DNA of 64,000 bases, taken from NCBI RefSeq assembly GCF_014712675.1, contig NZ_JACXSI010000016.1, positions 1-64,000 of the forward strand. The letters run 5' to 3'. A program made the translations under genes and the position numbers. Below the pieces are notes generated by a model. That model had not been told where the DNA came from and searched no databases. It worked only from the letters and a program-made list of their open reading frames with translations. The number at the start of each line of letters is the position of its first letter. The stretch's first letter is position 1. Positions 1-8,919 of this stretch are shown here, one piece after another. The DNA comes from Peribacillus faecalis (GTDB taxonomy: Bacteria; Bacillota; Bacilli; Bacillales; DSM-1321).

Positions 1-81
1 GCCCTTGATAAAACCTACTGGAATCTTCAAGGGCTCAAAAGTCTACAAGCTCGTTATGAATACTTGCGTCAATTATCTTAA
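1..81 (+). CDS. Group II intron reverse transcriptase/maturase, C-terminal end (partial)
   Basis: The frame is open from the left edge and ends at TAA 79-81. The 26 visible residues contain TYWNLQGLKSL and end in RYEYLRQLS, the kind of tail seen on group II intron-encoded proteins. The RT active site and most of the protein lie to the left of the window. An intron domain V/VI-like sequence follows directly, which is where the maturase ORF sits relative to the 3' end of such introns. The call rests on this tail and on that context. Whether the intron is complete cannot be judged here. Confidence 0.7.
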   Translation, partial: ALDKTYWNLQGLKSLQARYEYLRQLS

Positions 82-155
82 TTGAACCGCCGTATACGGA
101 ACCGTACGTACAGTGGTGTGAGAGGTCGGGGGTTAATCACCCCCTCCTACTCGAT
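82..155 (+). ncRNA. Group II intron 3' end, domains V and VI
   Basis: Bases about 85-115 fold as a domain V-like hairpin (ACCGCCGTA pairing with a TACAGTGGT-side strand). A domain VI-like stem follows (GGGGGTTAATCACCCCC), then CTCCTACTCGAT with a candidate branch-point A near 149. The intron probably ends at AT 154-155. One base in domain V (the A in GTACAGTGG) makes a C-A mismatch where many relatives have a pair. A 75-codon ORF over this RNA is spurious. Confidence 0.7.
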
Positions 156-282
156 TCCCTCTTTTTATAACAGGAAGTTTGTTTCTGCTCTTTTGTTTTA
201 TGTGAAGACCGAGATTTATTTGTTTATAAGGCAAGTCCCTATAGGAACACGAAGGTTTTATATTTTTTTGTTTGGTCACTTT

Positions 283-310
283 TTGGGACTGTTCGCTATA
301 TATTTATAAT
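283..310 (+). promoter_or_regulatory. Candidate sigma-A promoter of the exopolysaccharide operon
   Basis: A perfect -10 TATAAT lies at 305-310 and a weak -35 TTGGGA at 283-288, spacer 16. It sits between the intron end and the first gene of the operon, so transcription could start independently of the intron. Inference from sequence only. Confidence 0.4.
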
Positions 311-356
311 ACCTTTTTCATGGATTCCTTTTAGAACATAGACGTTGGAGGTTGAG

Positions 357-1094
357 ATGGGAGAAACAGTTACGTTAAAAGATTTATTACTGATTTTAAA
401 GAAACGATTTTGGATTATCTTTAGCCTTACATTGCTTTCTATTATATGTTGCGGAATAGTTACTTTTTTTATTTTAAAGCCGGTTTATCAAAGCTCTACA
501 CAGCTATTGGTGAATCAAACTAGAAACCAAGAAATTCAGTTTAATTACAGCGACATTCAAACCAATCTGCAATTAATCAATACATATAACGTCATTATAA
601 AAAGCCCAGCTATCCTCGATTTAGTGAGAGAAGAATTGCAGCTCAAGATTTCAACTGAAGAGCTAAATGAAAAAATCACAGTAGAAAGTGAACAAAACTC
701 TCAAGTAGTAACAATCTTTGTAAAAGACAATGATCCTGCATTGGCAGTTAATATAGCCAACAAAACAGCAGAGGTTTTCCAAAGGGAGATCTCAGCGATC
801 ATGAACGTAGATAATGTAACGATTTTAGCAAAAGCCTTTTTAAAAGATACACCAGTTCCAATACAGCCTCAGCCAAAACTATATTTTTCATTAGCAGTTA
901 TTGTTGGGATTATGTTAGGAGTCGCCGCTTCATTATTGATTGAGTTTTTTGATAATACGGCAAAAACGGAACAAGATGTGGAGAAACATTTGGATATCCC
1001 TATATTAGGTGTAGTTGCATCAATAGGGAAGTCCGAAGTGAAACAGCGGCAAAAGAGTGTGGAAAATCAAGTGAAACTAAGGACGGGACTTTAA
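357..1094 (+). CDS. Wzz/YveK-type polysaccharide chain-length regulator, BY-kinase activator
   Basis: A 245-residue polysaccharide co-polymerase of the Wzz/CapA/YveK family. A membrane helix lies near residues 17-40 and a second near 175-197, with an external helical segment between them. The PQPKLYFSLAV stretch before the second helix is typical of the family. Such proteins bind and activate the cytoplasmic tyrosine kinase encoded next. I chose ATG 357 because GGAGG at 347-351 is correctly spaced for it; the upstream TTG at 345 overlaps that ribosome site. The stop abuts the kinase start, so the two are probably co-translated. It is the first gene of the plus-strand exopolysaccharide operon. 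Confidence 0.88.
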   Translation: MGETVTLKDLLLILKKRFWIIFSLTLLSIICCGIVTFFILKPVYQSSTQLLVNQTRNQEIQFNYSDIQTNLQLINTYNVIIKSPAILDLVREELQLKISTEELNEKITVESEQNSQVVTIFVKDNDPALAVNIANKTAEVFQREISAIMNVDNVTILAKAFLKDTPVPIQPQPKLYFSLAVIVGIMLGVAASLLIEFFDNTAKTEQDVEKHLDIPILGVVASIGKSEVKQRQKSVENQVKLRTGL

Positions 1095-1778
1095 ATGAGC
1101 AAAAAGAATACTTTAATAACACAAAAAAGAAAATTAATAACGAGTCTTCCTGCTAAATCACTTATCTCCGAACAGTACCGTACCATTCGAACCAATATAC
1201 AGTTCTCCACTCCGGATCTCAATGTTCATTCAATATTGGTTACTTCTTCACTTCCTGGAGAAGGGAAATCAACAACGGCAGCTAATATAGCGATTGTTTT
1301 TGCTCAACAAGGAAAAAAAGTTCTATTGATTGATACAGATTTAAGAAAGCCGACTGTCCATTATACATTTAATTTTATGAACGTAATAGGTCTAACCAAT
1401 ATCTTAATAAAAAGCTCTCCAATAAACGAAGCAGTCAAATCGACGGATATTGATAATTTAGATGTGTTGACGAGCGGACCAATTCCCCCGAACCCGTCAG
1501 AATTACTAGCTTCTGAAGCGATGAAACAATTAATGAAGGAACTATATTACGAATACGACATTTTAATCTTTGATACTCCTCCAATTTTGACTGTTACCGA
1601 TGCTCAAATATTAGCGAATATATGCGATGCATCTATAATAGTCATATCAAGCGGCAAAACGGAAATTAATGATTTAAAGAAGGCTACGAATTTGCTTCAA
1701 AATGCTTCGGGGAAATTTTTGGGCGCGGTTTTGAATAATAAAAAAATGAAAAAGCATCATTCCTATTATGCATATTAA
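1095..1778 (+). CDS. BY-type tyrosine-protein kinase (CpsD/CapB/YwqD family)
   Basis: A 227-residue cytoplasmic bacterial tyrosine kinase controlling polysaccharide polymerisation and export. Walker A is SSLPGEGKST (Lys about residue 58), Walker A' is LLIDTDLRKPTVH and Walker B is ILIFDTPPIL. The C-terminus ends in a tyrosine cluster (HHSYYAY), the usual autophosphorylation tail. It lies directly after its membrane activator, the two-polypeptide arrangement of Gram-positive bacteria. No cognate phosphatase gene (YwqE/CpsB) is in the window; the 233 bases after it hold no convincing gene. Confidence 0.92.
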   Translation: MSKKNTLITQKRKLITSLPAKSLISEQYRTIRTNIQFSTPDLNVHSILVTSSLPGEGKSTTAANIAIVFAQQGKKVLLIDTDLRKPTVHYTFNFMNVIGLTNILIKSSPINEAVKSTDIDNLDVLTSGPIPPNPSELLASEAMKQLMKELYYEYDILIFDTPPILTVTDAQILANICDASIIVISSGKTEINDLKKATNLLQNASGKFLGAVLNNKKMKKHHSYYAY

Positions 1779-2011
1779 TTAAGTTTAAGTACTTACGGGG
1801 AGGCTTCCTTGTCCGTTATCCATGGAGCACTCGGTCATGCTGTGGGAATGTATTCCTTAGACACGTTTGTTGTCGCTGGTATGATGTGAGGGCAGGTTAG
1901 ATGCCTAATTATGAAATGAAGATATCATTGTAACTGGGAGGGAAAAAGAGAATTCGGAATGAATATAAACCAATAAAAAAATGCTGGTCTATTTAGATTG
2001 GAGGCGCATTT

Positions 2012-2686
2012 TTGAAGTCGATTATAGAAAACCACTATGTGCACAATATTTTACTATCTAAGGTAGAGCTTAAAACCAACAAGAAATATGTGGTGGCAAA
2101 AAGAACAATCGATATTATTGGTTCTTTAGCAGGTATGATTATTTTGTTCCCATTATTTTTGTTAATAGCAATCTGTATTAAATTAGAATCTTTGAAAGAT
2201 CCGGTTATTTTCAGTCAATTACGAGTCGGAAAAAACGGAAAGTGCTTTAAAATATATAAATTCCGGTCCATGGTGGTAGATGCTGAGGATAGGTTAACAG
2301 AACTGTTGCATAAAAATGAAGTAAAAGGAGCGATGTTCAAAATAAAAGAAGATCCGCGAATTACAAAGGTAGGGAAGTTTATTAGAAGAACCAGCATTGA
2401 TGAACTGCCTCAGCTCATTAATATCCTTCTGGGACACATGAGTTTTGTTGGACCAAGGCCGCCATTGCCTAGGGAAGTTGAAAAATATACAGAATATGAA
2501 AAGCAGAGGCTATTGATTATTCCGGGATGTACCGGCTTATGGCAAATCAGCGGAAGAAGTAATCTGGACTTTGACCAAATGCTGGAGCTTGATCTTAAAT
2601 ATATCAGTACTCGAACCCTTTGGCTTGATATAAAAATAATCATTAAAACTATTTTTGTGTTACTTAATACAAAGGGCGCTTATTAA
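2012..2686 (+). CDS. Undecaprenyl-phosphate sugar-1-phosphate transferase (priming)
   Basis: A 224-residue polyprenyl glycosylphosphotransferase of the short single-domain type. One N-terminal membrane segment (residues about 33-56) precedes the catalytic domain. Family blocks are FSQLRVGKNGK, YKFRSMVVDAE, RRTSIDELPQL, MSFVGPRPPLP and GCTGLWQISGRS. It loads the first sugar phosphate onto the lipid carrier and starts repeat-unit assembly. The TTG start follows GGAGGC with good spacing. The sugar used cannot be told from sequence. Confidence 0.92.
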   Translation: MKSIIENHYVHNILLSKVELKTNKKYVVAKRTIDIIGSLAGMIILFPLFLLIAICIKLESLKDPVIFSQLRVGKNGKCFKIYKFRSMVVDAEDRLTELLHKNEVKGAMFKIKEDPRITKVGKFIRRTSIDELPQLINILLGHMSFVGPRPPLPREVEKYTEYEKQRLLIIPGCTGLWQISGRSNLDFDQMLELDLKYISTRTLWLDIKIIIKTIFVLLNTKGAY

Positions 2687-2707
2687 TTTATTCGTTTATG
2701 CAAGAAG

Positions 2708-3937
2708 GTGAAACCCATAACTAACGAAAACTTTCTTAAAGCAGATAGATTTTTACTCACTCCATTTTATTTCTTCTGGATTATAGCAATTCTCCCCAAA
2801 ATTCTGCAACTATTCTTTTTAATAGCCATACTTCTTCTATTCATTCATAAAAAAATCAATCAAACAAACATTATTTCATCTTTGATATTAGCTTATATAA
2901 TCATTTATGCCATTTCGTTTATGGTTAACGCCTTTAGTACTGTTCACGATTCGGATAGATTGCTTGCCAGTTTGAACACATTGCTGACATGGATCGTTGC
3001 TTTTCTTTATTTCCAAGTATTTCTGAATAATCCGTTATGCTTAGTAAAGATCAGGAAGATTGTCTTTTATAACATTCTAGTTTTATTTGGCTTATATGCC
3101 TTTATGCAGATGCTGCAATTGATTGGAATGAAAGAATTTATGTTTTTTGGCAATTTTTTATTTTTCAACTCATGGTTTAGCGGCGGTGAACAACATAGAT
3201 TTCAAGCATTTTTAGAATATCCCAACTTAATTCCGCTCTTGTTTATGATTTTCCTCCCATTTACAATGAACAACTTTAAGAACAATCGAGTAAGAATAAT
3301 GGGTTTTATAGGATTAATCCTTATTGTTGTATATGCTTCCTTATCCCGAAGCGGACTATTGGCCATCTTAGCGGGCATTTTTTTATTTTTATTAATTCGT
3401 TTTGCTGCGTCAAAAGCTAAATTATTTATCGGACTGTTAGCTTTAACCTCCATATGTTTGATTACCATCAACTATTTAGACAGCTATTTAATTGATATGT
3501 TTGGCCAATATGCATCTGCCAGGGAAGGAAGTAATGCGACAAGAGGAAATATTTATAGCACGAGCATTAAAAAAGCCTTCGCAGAATCACCTTTAATTGG
3601 AATGGGCATTAAAGATTTATCTCCATATGATTTAATACCATTTGGATCCCATTCTACATACGTAGGTTTTTTTTATAAGACTGGCATAATAGGTTTTATA
3701 ATCGGCACAGCGCTAGTTCTATGCTTGAATTATAAAATCTATAAACAAAGTAAATCTATTCAAAGTGATCGTCTTACTCTTTTTTCGTGTATGTTCCTTG
3801 CTATGACGTTCATGCTTATTTTTGAAGATTTAGACGGAAGCAATTGGTTGTTGGTGTTTTATTTCAGTGTAGCGGGCGTTGTATTGAATAAACGGAATTG
3901 GAGCCATTCAAATGAAAATATGCTTTCCGACATCTAG
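2708..3937 (+). CDS. O-antigen ligase/polymerase-like membrane protein (Wzy)
   Basis: A 409-residue, strongly hydrophobic protein with about ten to twelve membrane segments and one larger extracytoplasmic loop near residues 255-305, the layout of Wzy polymerases and O-antigen ligases. The loop contains ASAREGSNATRGN and the following GMGI...SHSTYVGFFYKTGIIG block typical of the Wzy_C domain. It most likely polymerises exopolysaccharide repeat units outside the membrane. The GTG start follows AAGAAGG. It overlaps the next gene by 26 bases, implying translational coupling. Confidence 0.82.
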   Translation: MKPITNENFLKADRFLLTPFYFFWIIAILPKILQLFFLIAILLLFIHKKINQTNIISSLILAYIIIYAISFMVNAFSTVHDSDRLLASLNTLLTWIVAFLYFQVFLNNPLCLVKIRKIVFYNILVLFGLYAFMQMLQLIGMKEFMFFGNFLFFNSWFSGGEQHRFQAFLEYPNLIPLLFMIFLPFTMNNFKNNRVRIMGFIGLILIVVYASLSRSGLLAILAGIFLFLLIRFAASKAKLFIGLLALTSICLITINYLDSYLIDMFGQYASAREGSNATRGNIYSTSIKKAFAESPLIGMGIKDLSPYDLIPFGSHSTYVGFFYKTGIIGFIIGTALVLCLNYKIYKQSKSIQSDRLTLFSCMFLAMTFMLIFEDLDGSNWLLVFYFSVAGVVLNKRNWSHSNENMLSDI

Positions 3938-4361
3938 CGGCGGCCATTTAACGCATTTACTTTTATTAAGAAGCTGGTATGAAAAGCATGATCGATTTTG
4001 GGTAACATTTGAAAAGGAAGATGCGATTTCAAGTTTAGCATCCGAACGGACTTATTGGTGCTATTACCCGACAAATAGAAATATCGTCAATCTTATCCGC
4101 AACTCCTTTTTGGCGATTAAACTTTTATTAAAAGAAAAGCCTGATGTTATTGTTTCTACAGGAGCAGCGGTCGCTATTCCTTTTTTTATACTTGGCAAAT
4201 TAATGAGGAAAAAAACTGTCTATATCGAAGTGTATGATCGAATAAACAGACCGACGATAACCGGAAAAGTCGTTTATTATTTCACTGATTTATTTGTCAT
4301 TCAGTGGGAAGAACAAAGAAAATATTATAAGAAATCAAAACTGCTGGGAGAGATCATTTAA
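3912..4361 (+). CDS. PssD/Alg14-like glycosyltransferase accessory subunit
   Basis: A 149-residue Alg14-type subunit beginning MKICFPTSSGGHLTHL, the usual GGH motif of the family. In eukaryotes and in bacterial PssD/PssE or CpsF/CpsG pairs this subunit binds the membrane and acceptor while the partner binds the nucleotide sugar. Hydrophobic stretches near residues 80-100 and 115-135 fit membrane association. It ends immediately before the PssE-like gene, which supports a two-subunit glycosyltransferase acting on the lipid-linked repeat unit. Confidence 0.85.
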   Translation: MKICFPTSSGGHLTHLLLLRSWYEKHDRFWVTFEKEDAISSLASERTYWCYYPTNRNIVNLIRNSFLAIKLLLKEKPDVIVSTGAAVAIPFFILGKLMRKKTVYIEVYDRINRPTITGKVVYYFTDLFVIQWEEQRKYYKKSKLLGEII

Positions 4362-4859
4362 GTGATGATTTTTGTAACGGTCGGTACACATGAGCAGCCT
4401 TTTGATCGCTTATTGGGAGCAATCAATCATTATGCGGCAGAAAAGCAATTGGCTAAGGAGCAAATTGTTGTACAAAAAGGTTTTTCAAAACTAGATTTAG
4501 AAAACGTAACTTCAGAAGCAATGTATTCTGCCAGTCAAATGAACTCTTTTTATAACGAGGCAGAGGTAATAATCAGTCATGGCGGTCCGGGCAGTATGTT
4601 TCCTGCCTGGCTATTAGGAAAACAAGTCATTGCAGTGCCAAGACAGAATCGGTATAAAGAACATGTCGATGACCATCAAGTCGAATTTTGTAAGTTTGTC
4701 GAAAAAAGCGGGAAGGTCATATGTGTCGATGACATAAGTGATTTGCCGCTTGCTATTGAGACTGTAATGGCTAATTCAACGAAAATCGACCATCAATCTA
4801 AAACATCCGCTTTTGTACAAAGGTTTGAAAAAGAATTGTTATTAATAAGTCATCAATAA
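4362..4859 (+). CDS. PssE/Alg13-like glycosyltransferase catalytic subunit
   Basis: A 165-residue GT28 C-terminal-domain protein starting MIFVTVGTHEQPFDRL, diagnostic for Alg13/PssE. ISHGGPGSM with the following PRQNRYKEHVDDHQ segment forms the expected nucleotide-sugar binding site. It pairs with the preceding Alg14-like subunit. The start may be GTG 4362 or ATG 4365; both share one upstream GGGAGAG. It is the fifth gene of the operon. Confidence 0.88.
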   Translation: MMIFVTVGTHEQPFDRLLGAINHYAAEKQLAKEQIVVQKGFSKLDLENVTSEAMYSASQMNSFYNEAEVIISHGGPGSMFPAWLLGKQVIAVPRQNRYKEHVDDHQVEFCKFVEKSGKVICVDDISDLPLAIETVMANSTKIDHQSKTSAFVQRFEKELLLISHQ

Positions 4860-4870
4860 CTTGGGGAGGT

Positions 4871-5866
4871 TTGTCGAAACTGTTAGTCAGCATAGTTTGT
4901 ATCACATATAACCACGAGAACTATATCGCACAGGCAATCGAAAGTTTTCTGATGCAAAAGACGAATTTTGGCTTTGAAATAATAATTGGTGAGGACTGTA
5001 GCACAGATGGAACTCGAAAAATCATTGAAGAATATCAATTAGTATCCGATAAGATTAAACTCATTACTTCTGAAAAAAATGTCGGGATGATGAATAACTT
5101 ATTTCGAACATTGAATCAAGCACAAGGGAAATATATTGCTATATGTGAAGGAGATGATTATTGGATTGATCCATATAAGCTGCAGAAACAGCTAGATTAT
5201 ATGGAAGCGAATGAAAATTGTGCTCTTTATGCTCATACAGCATCCATCATTAGGGAGAGTAAAAATTCAGGTAAGTATGTAAGACCTGCCACACAAGATC
5301 AAATCTTTTCAATAGAAGATGTTTTACGGAACAGCGGGGGATTTTTAGCAACCCCTTCTTTTTTGTTTCCGAAAAGACTGTTAGACGATTTACCGGAATT
5401 CTTTTTGAACTCGTCGGTTGGGGATTATCCGCTAACGATGATTTTGGCTCATAAAGGTTATATTTATTTTAAAGATGAACCGATGGCAGTTTATAGGACC
5501 GGGACACAAGGTTCTTGGACAGAGAACTTATGGCGAGGAAGTAATTATAGGCAAAAAATCATTGAGAATATCAAAAGGGATATATCAATATTAAATGGAT
5601 TTGATTACTATTCCGATTATCAATATACAACACTTATTCAAGAGGCCATCGATTATAAAAAAGCTTACCAGTCTTTGATGAAAAAAGATTTTACTATTTT
5701 AAACAGTTATTTTGCTGATAAACCTCTATTCACAAAACTCATTTTATTAGCTTACGGTTTATTCCCTAAAATATATAAGAATGCAAGAGAACTGCCGTTC
5801 ATTGAGAGATGGAAATTTCAATTCGTCTATAAACAAAAAAGGAATAGACTACGTAGGCAAAATTGA
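4871..5866 (+). CDS. Family 2 glycosyltransferase
   Basis: A 331-residue GT-A inverting glycosyltransferase. The N-terminus VSIVCITYNHENYI, the EDCSTDGTRKI block and CEGDDYWIDPYKLQKQ (the metal-binding D-D-Y-W region) are typical of GT2 enzymes adding a sugar to a lipid-linked oligosaccharide. No C-terminal membrane helix is evident. The start is awkward: TTG 4871 lies only one base after GGAGG 4865-4869, unusually close, but no better start keeps the VSIVC strand. Donor and acceptor are unknown. Confidence 0.87.
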   Translation: MSKLLVSIVCITYNHENYIAQAIESFLMQKTNFGFEIIIGEDCSTDGTRKIIEEYQLVSDKIKLITSEKNVGMMNNLFRTLNQAQGKYIAICEGDDYWIDPYKLQKQLDYMEANENCALYAHTASIIRESKNSGKYVRPATQDQIFSIEDVLRNSGGFLATPSFLFPKRLLDDLPEFFLNSSVGDYPLTMILAHKGYIYFKDEPMAVYRTGTQGSWTENLWRGSNYRQKIIENIKRDISILNGFDYYSDYQYTTLIQEAIDYKKAYQSLMKKDFTILNSYFADKPLFTKLILLAYGLFPKIYKNARELPFIERWKFQFVYKQKRNRLRRQN

Positions 5867-5880
5867 TCGAGAGGGATGAA

Positions 5881-6108
5881 ATGGATGAGGTAAAGGATCT
5901 AAAGCAGAAAACGATCAATGGGATGTTATGGAGCTTTATCGATTTGTTTTCTGGCAGAGGCATTCAATTTTTGACAACAGTCATTTTAGCACGGCTTTTG
6001 TTACCGGAAGATTTCGGTTTAATCGCGATCGCTTTATTGCTGGTCGCTGTTTCTAATGCTTTGATTGATGGAGGTTTTTCCCAAGCATTAATTCGTCAGA
6101 GATTTTAA
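5881..6108 (+). pseudogene. Truncated polysaccharide flippase (Wzx), N-terminal fragment
   Basis: Only 75 residues remain of a Wzx/MATE-like flippase normally near 450-500 residues. ATG 5881 follows GAGAGG. The fragment covers the first two helices (INGMLWSFIDLFSGRG, then LLLPEDFGLIAIALLL) and stops after GFSQALIRQRF. At the codon after RQR the DNA switches to rmlA in another frame, so the stop at 6106-6108 is created by the junction. It cannot work as a flippase. An export route would need a flippase encoded elsewhere, unless this is an assembly collapse. Confidence 0.85.
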
Positions 6109-6848
6109 TCATTTCTACTCCAAAGGATATTGCATTATTTGAAGATTTATTGCAAGATGGCACTCATTTAGGATTAAACATTGATTATGCGATACAAGAA
6201 GAGCCAAAAGGTGTCGCTGATGCATTCGTAATAGGAGAAGAATTTATCGGAAATTCATCGGTTGCTCTTGTTTTAGGAGATAACATCTTTTACGGATCAG
6301 ATTTTGGCAACCGGGTACAAAATGCAGCTAAATTACAATCAGGAGGAATAGTTTTTGCTTGTTATGTCAAAGACCCAAGCGCATACGGCGTTATTGAGAT
6401 CGATGACGAGCGAAGACCAATTTCCATTGAAGAAAAACCGAAATATCCAAAATCAGACCTTGCAGTACCAGGACTATATTTCTTCGATAATAAAGTCATC
6501 AACATCGCAAAATCAGTTAAGCCATCGGGGCGCGGCGAAGTTGAAATCACATCAATTATTGAGCACTATCTACAAGCGGGAGAATTAAAAGTTGAATTAT
6601 TAGGCAGAGGCTTAGCATGGCTAGATACCGGGACTCATGAATCGTTGCTTGATGCTTGTAATTTCGTAGAAGCTATTCAAAAACGACAAGGACTTTATGT
6701 CGCATGTATCGAAGAAATCGCCTATCGAAGAGGTTACATTTCAAGCGAACAATTATTAGACTTAGCACGGCCTTTTATGAAAACAGATTACGGAAAATAC
6801 TTAATCGACGTTATTAAACAACCGCAATTGTCATTAGCATCAATTTAA
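6099..6848 (+). pseudogene. rmlA: Glucose-1-phosphate thymidylyltransferase RmlA, 5'-truncated
   Basis: About 249 codons match the RmlA family from EILIISTPKDIALFEDLL to the C-terminus. The normal start, with the GGSGTRL nucleotide-binding loop and the first 50-55 residues, is missing. Remaining motifs include EEPKGVADAF, LVLGDNIFYG, SIEEKPKYPKS, GLYFFD and GRGLAWLDTGTHESL. Without the pyrophosphorylase loop it should be inactive. Its frame enters directly from the wzx fragment at about 6099-6102. An internal ATG at 6150 could still give a truncated product. No rmlB, rmlC or rmlD is in the window. Confidence 0.85.
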
Positions 6849-6872
6849 CATTTTAGAAAGCGGTGAGGAAAG

Positions 6873-7562
6873 TTGAGCAAAAAAGTCATCATATTCGGCA
6901 CTAATCAAACTGGGCAATTAGCACACTATTACTTTACAAATGACTCGGAGTTTGAGGTAGTCGGTTTTACAGTAGACTCAGCTTATAAAACGAGCGAGCA
7001 GTTTTGCGGATTATCTGTACATGACTTTGAAGAAATAGAGAACTATCATTCACCAGACGAAGTATACATGTTTGCTGCGCTAAGCTATGCAAAAATGAAT
7101 GAAATTAGAGCGGCTAAGATAAAGGAAATAAAAGATAAAGGATACAAATTAGCAAGCTACATCAGCTCAAAAGCGACTATTTTCGGTAACGTAAAAGTCG
7201 GAGAACATAATTTCATACTCGAAGACAACACGATCCAGCCATTTGTGGAAATCGGTGATAATAACACATTGTGGAGCGGCAATCATATCGGCCATCATTC
7301 CAAAATAGGAAACAACAACTTCATCACATCACATGTTGTAGTAAGCGGGAACGTCGTTATAGGAGACAATTGTTTTATCGGGGTAAACGCCACGTTAAGA
7401 GACGGAATTGAAATCGCAGATCAAACGTTAATTGGTGCAAATGCATTCATAAATAGAAGTACAAAGCGGGAGGAAATCTATAAAGGAATAAACGCCCAAT
7501 TATCCAATAAGAAAAGTAATCAAACAGCAATCTCTACTTATAAAGTTACAGTGGCTGATTAG
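6873..7562 (+). CDS. NeuD-family sugar O-acyltransferase
   Basis: A 229-residue protein with an N-terminal Rossmann-like domain (VIIFGTNQTGQLAHYY) and a C-terminal left-handed beta-helix from about residue 95, visible as hexapeptide-like repeats (IFGNVKVGEHN, WSGNHIGHHSKIGNNNF, VVIGDNCFIGVNATLRDGI). HHSKIG carries the His expected at the acyltransferase site. Such enzymes transfer acetyl or other acyl groups to nucleotide sugars. It is the last gene of the operon, 24 bases after the rmlA remnant. TTG start after GGTGAGG. Confidence 0.85.
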   Translation: MSKKVIIFGTNQTGQLAHYYFTNDSEFEVVGFTVDSAYKTSEQFCGLSVHDFEEIENYHSPDEVYMFAALSYAKMNEIRAAKIKEIKDKGYKLASYISSKATIFGNVKVGEHNFILEDNTIQPFVEIGDNNTLWSGNHIGHHSKIGNNNFITSHVVVSGNVVIGDNCFIGVNATLRDGIEIADQTLIGANAFINRSTKREEIYKGINAQLSNKKSNQTAISTYKVTVAD

Positions 7563-8411
7563 TAAGTATTGACAATGAACAGTGGGGAAGGAGGGAGGCT
7601 CTCTTTTTTTGTATAAAAACCAAACATTTGTTCTATGTTAATAAAAAACATCATTATGAATGTAATGTAAATTTCAAGAAAATACTTTAATAAAACAGTT
7701 TAGAATAGATGAATTTATATGTCTTTTTAGAAATAAAAACGAACAAATTAACAAATATTATAATTATCGTTCGTTATTTAAGAGGTAAAATGAACTTTCT
7801 CCACCGACGGAATACACATTGATTTCTTAATAACACGAACAATAGCAAGAATTGAAGAAAAACATAAATTTTGATTATTACCAGTAAGTTAATTTGATAA
7901 TATTGAATGAATTTATCAGAATCGCCTAGGAATTAACAGTAATTATAAAGATATATTTGTGTATATCAGGATTATTAGGAATAATGCTATGAGACAAATA
8001 ATCAAGGTTAATTAGCTAAAATTAAGATACACAAGCTGGCAAAAGCCATTCAGATATCTTTAAGATTTCAGCAGATAATTGAAACTAATCAATAGCTGAG
8101 ATTACAAAATGATTAATTGAAAATTTATTGCTGTAGATTGAAATCCAAATTAAGTGTTAAGCACGCAGTAAATTTAAACTAAGTGATTTGTCAGGATTCT
8201 TATAATTTTTTCGATTCCGTCTCACTATCTATAGTATACTTTGAGATTGAGACTGGAAAATCCCTCCGATTAATTGCTTCCTATAATATATATTATGTAA
8301 ACTAGGATTATTTTTCGTCAGTACTGGTGGTACTCCCTAAAGTGCCTATAATATCTATACTTAGGAACATTCTATTTCCAGCTTCTTTATAATTTTGGGT
8401 CGTTTTTAATA
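7563..8411. other. Long AT-rich intergenic region
   Basis: About 850 bases separate the exopolysaccharide operon from the minus-strand dab locus. All frames are rich in stops and I recognise no gene, tRNA or decayed domain. A T-run at 7604-7610 follows the acyltransferase but no adequate stem precedes it. A short inverted repeat (AACGAAC at about 7739, GTTCGTT at about 7769) has no assigned role. Confidence 0.5.
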
Positions 8412-8456
8412 AAAAAGTCTTAATTCCCCGTAAAAGCTGAAGAATTAAGACTTTTT
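8412..8456 (-). terminator. Intrinsic terminator after the ybcI-like gene
   Basis: A perfect 14-bp inverted repeat (AAAAAGTCTTAATT and its complement) with a 17-base loop lies just beyond the ybcI-like stop. T-tracts on both sides make it potentially bidirectional. Confidence 0.85.
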
Positions 8457-8467
8457 GTACTATCCAT

Positions 8468-8830
8468 TTACAGTTTACTTTGGAGATCACTAGAAAGCTT
8501 AAAGATAATCACCCGTTCTCCAGTTTGTGTACTCAAATCGGTGTGAAAACTAACTATTTCATCTCCTGTTATGGAGCGGATAATTTCTTTTAATTCATCT
8601 AAACCAGATTCAACTAAAGTGTTTCGATGTTCTTTTACGGATAACAATCCATCTTTATCCTGACATACCGCATATTCTGCAGCAGTTAGTATACCTTGGA
8701 GATTAACGATAATCATATCCCGTAAAATATCCGATTTAACAGACACTGAGCCTCGTCCTAGGTAACTTTTTTCCCAATGTGTTAAGGCTTTACTAATTTC
8801 TGCTTCAAGTGTTCCTTTTGTTTTATCCAT
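8468..8830 (-). CDS. YbcI-like DUF2294 protein of the dab locus
   Basis: A 120-residue soluble protein of the DUF2294 family (SVKSDILRDMIIVNLQGILTAAE, then HTDLSTQTGERVIIFKLS). In Bacillus such proteins (YbcI) are encoded next to the DabA/DabB homologues ybcC and ybcD, and the same linkage is seen here: it lies 89 bases downstream of dabA on the same strand. The molecular role is not established; an accessory function in inorganic-carbon uptake is inference from linkage. A GGAAAAGGAA site precedes the ATG. The terminator at 8412-8456 closes the unit. Confidence 0.75.
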   Translation of the reverse strand: MDKTKGTLEAEISKALTHWEKSYLGRGSVSVKSDILRDMIIVNLQGILTAAEYAVCQDKDGLLSVKEHRNTLVESGLDELKEIIRSITGDEIVSFHTDLSTQTGERVIIFKLSSDLQSKL

Positions 8831-8919
8831 ACCGATTCCTTTTCCTTTTTTTATGTTACATTCATAATTGGCCTTTTTTAGTCTGAAATTTTCATTATTG
8901 AAAATTCAACTTCTATTCG

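Noticed and set aside
82-309. 75-codon plus-strand ORF
   Set aside because: It overlaps the group II intron domain V/VI RNA, has no ribosome site and no protein-like composition.
1809-1889. 26-codon plus-strand ORF (LSVIHGALGHAVGMYSLDTF...) after GGGGAGG
   Set aside because: A ribosome-site-like sequence precedes it but the peptide matches no family and may be the remnant of a lost gene; too weak to call.
7580-7615. Possible terminator after the sugar O-acyltransferase gene
   Set aside because: There is a T-run but only a 3-bp stem can form with an allowed loop.
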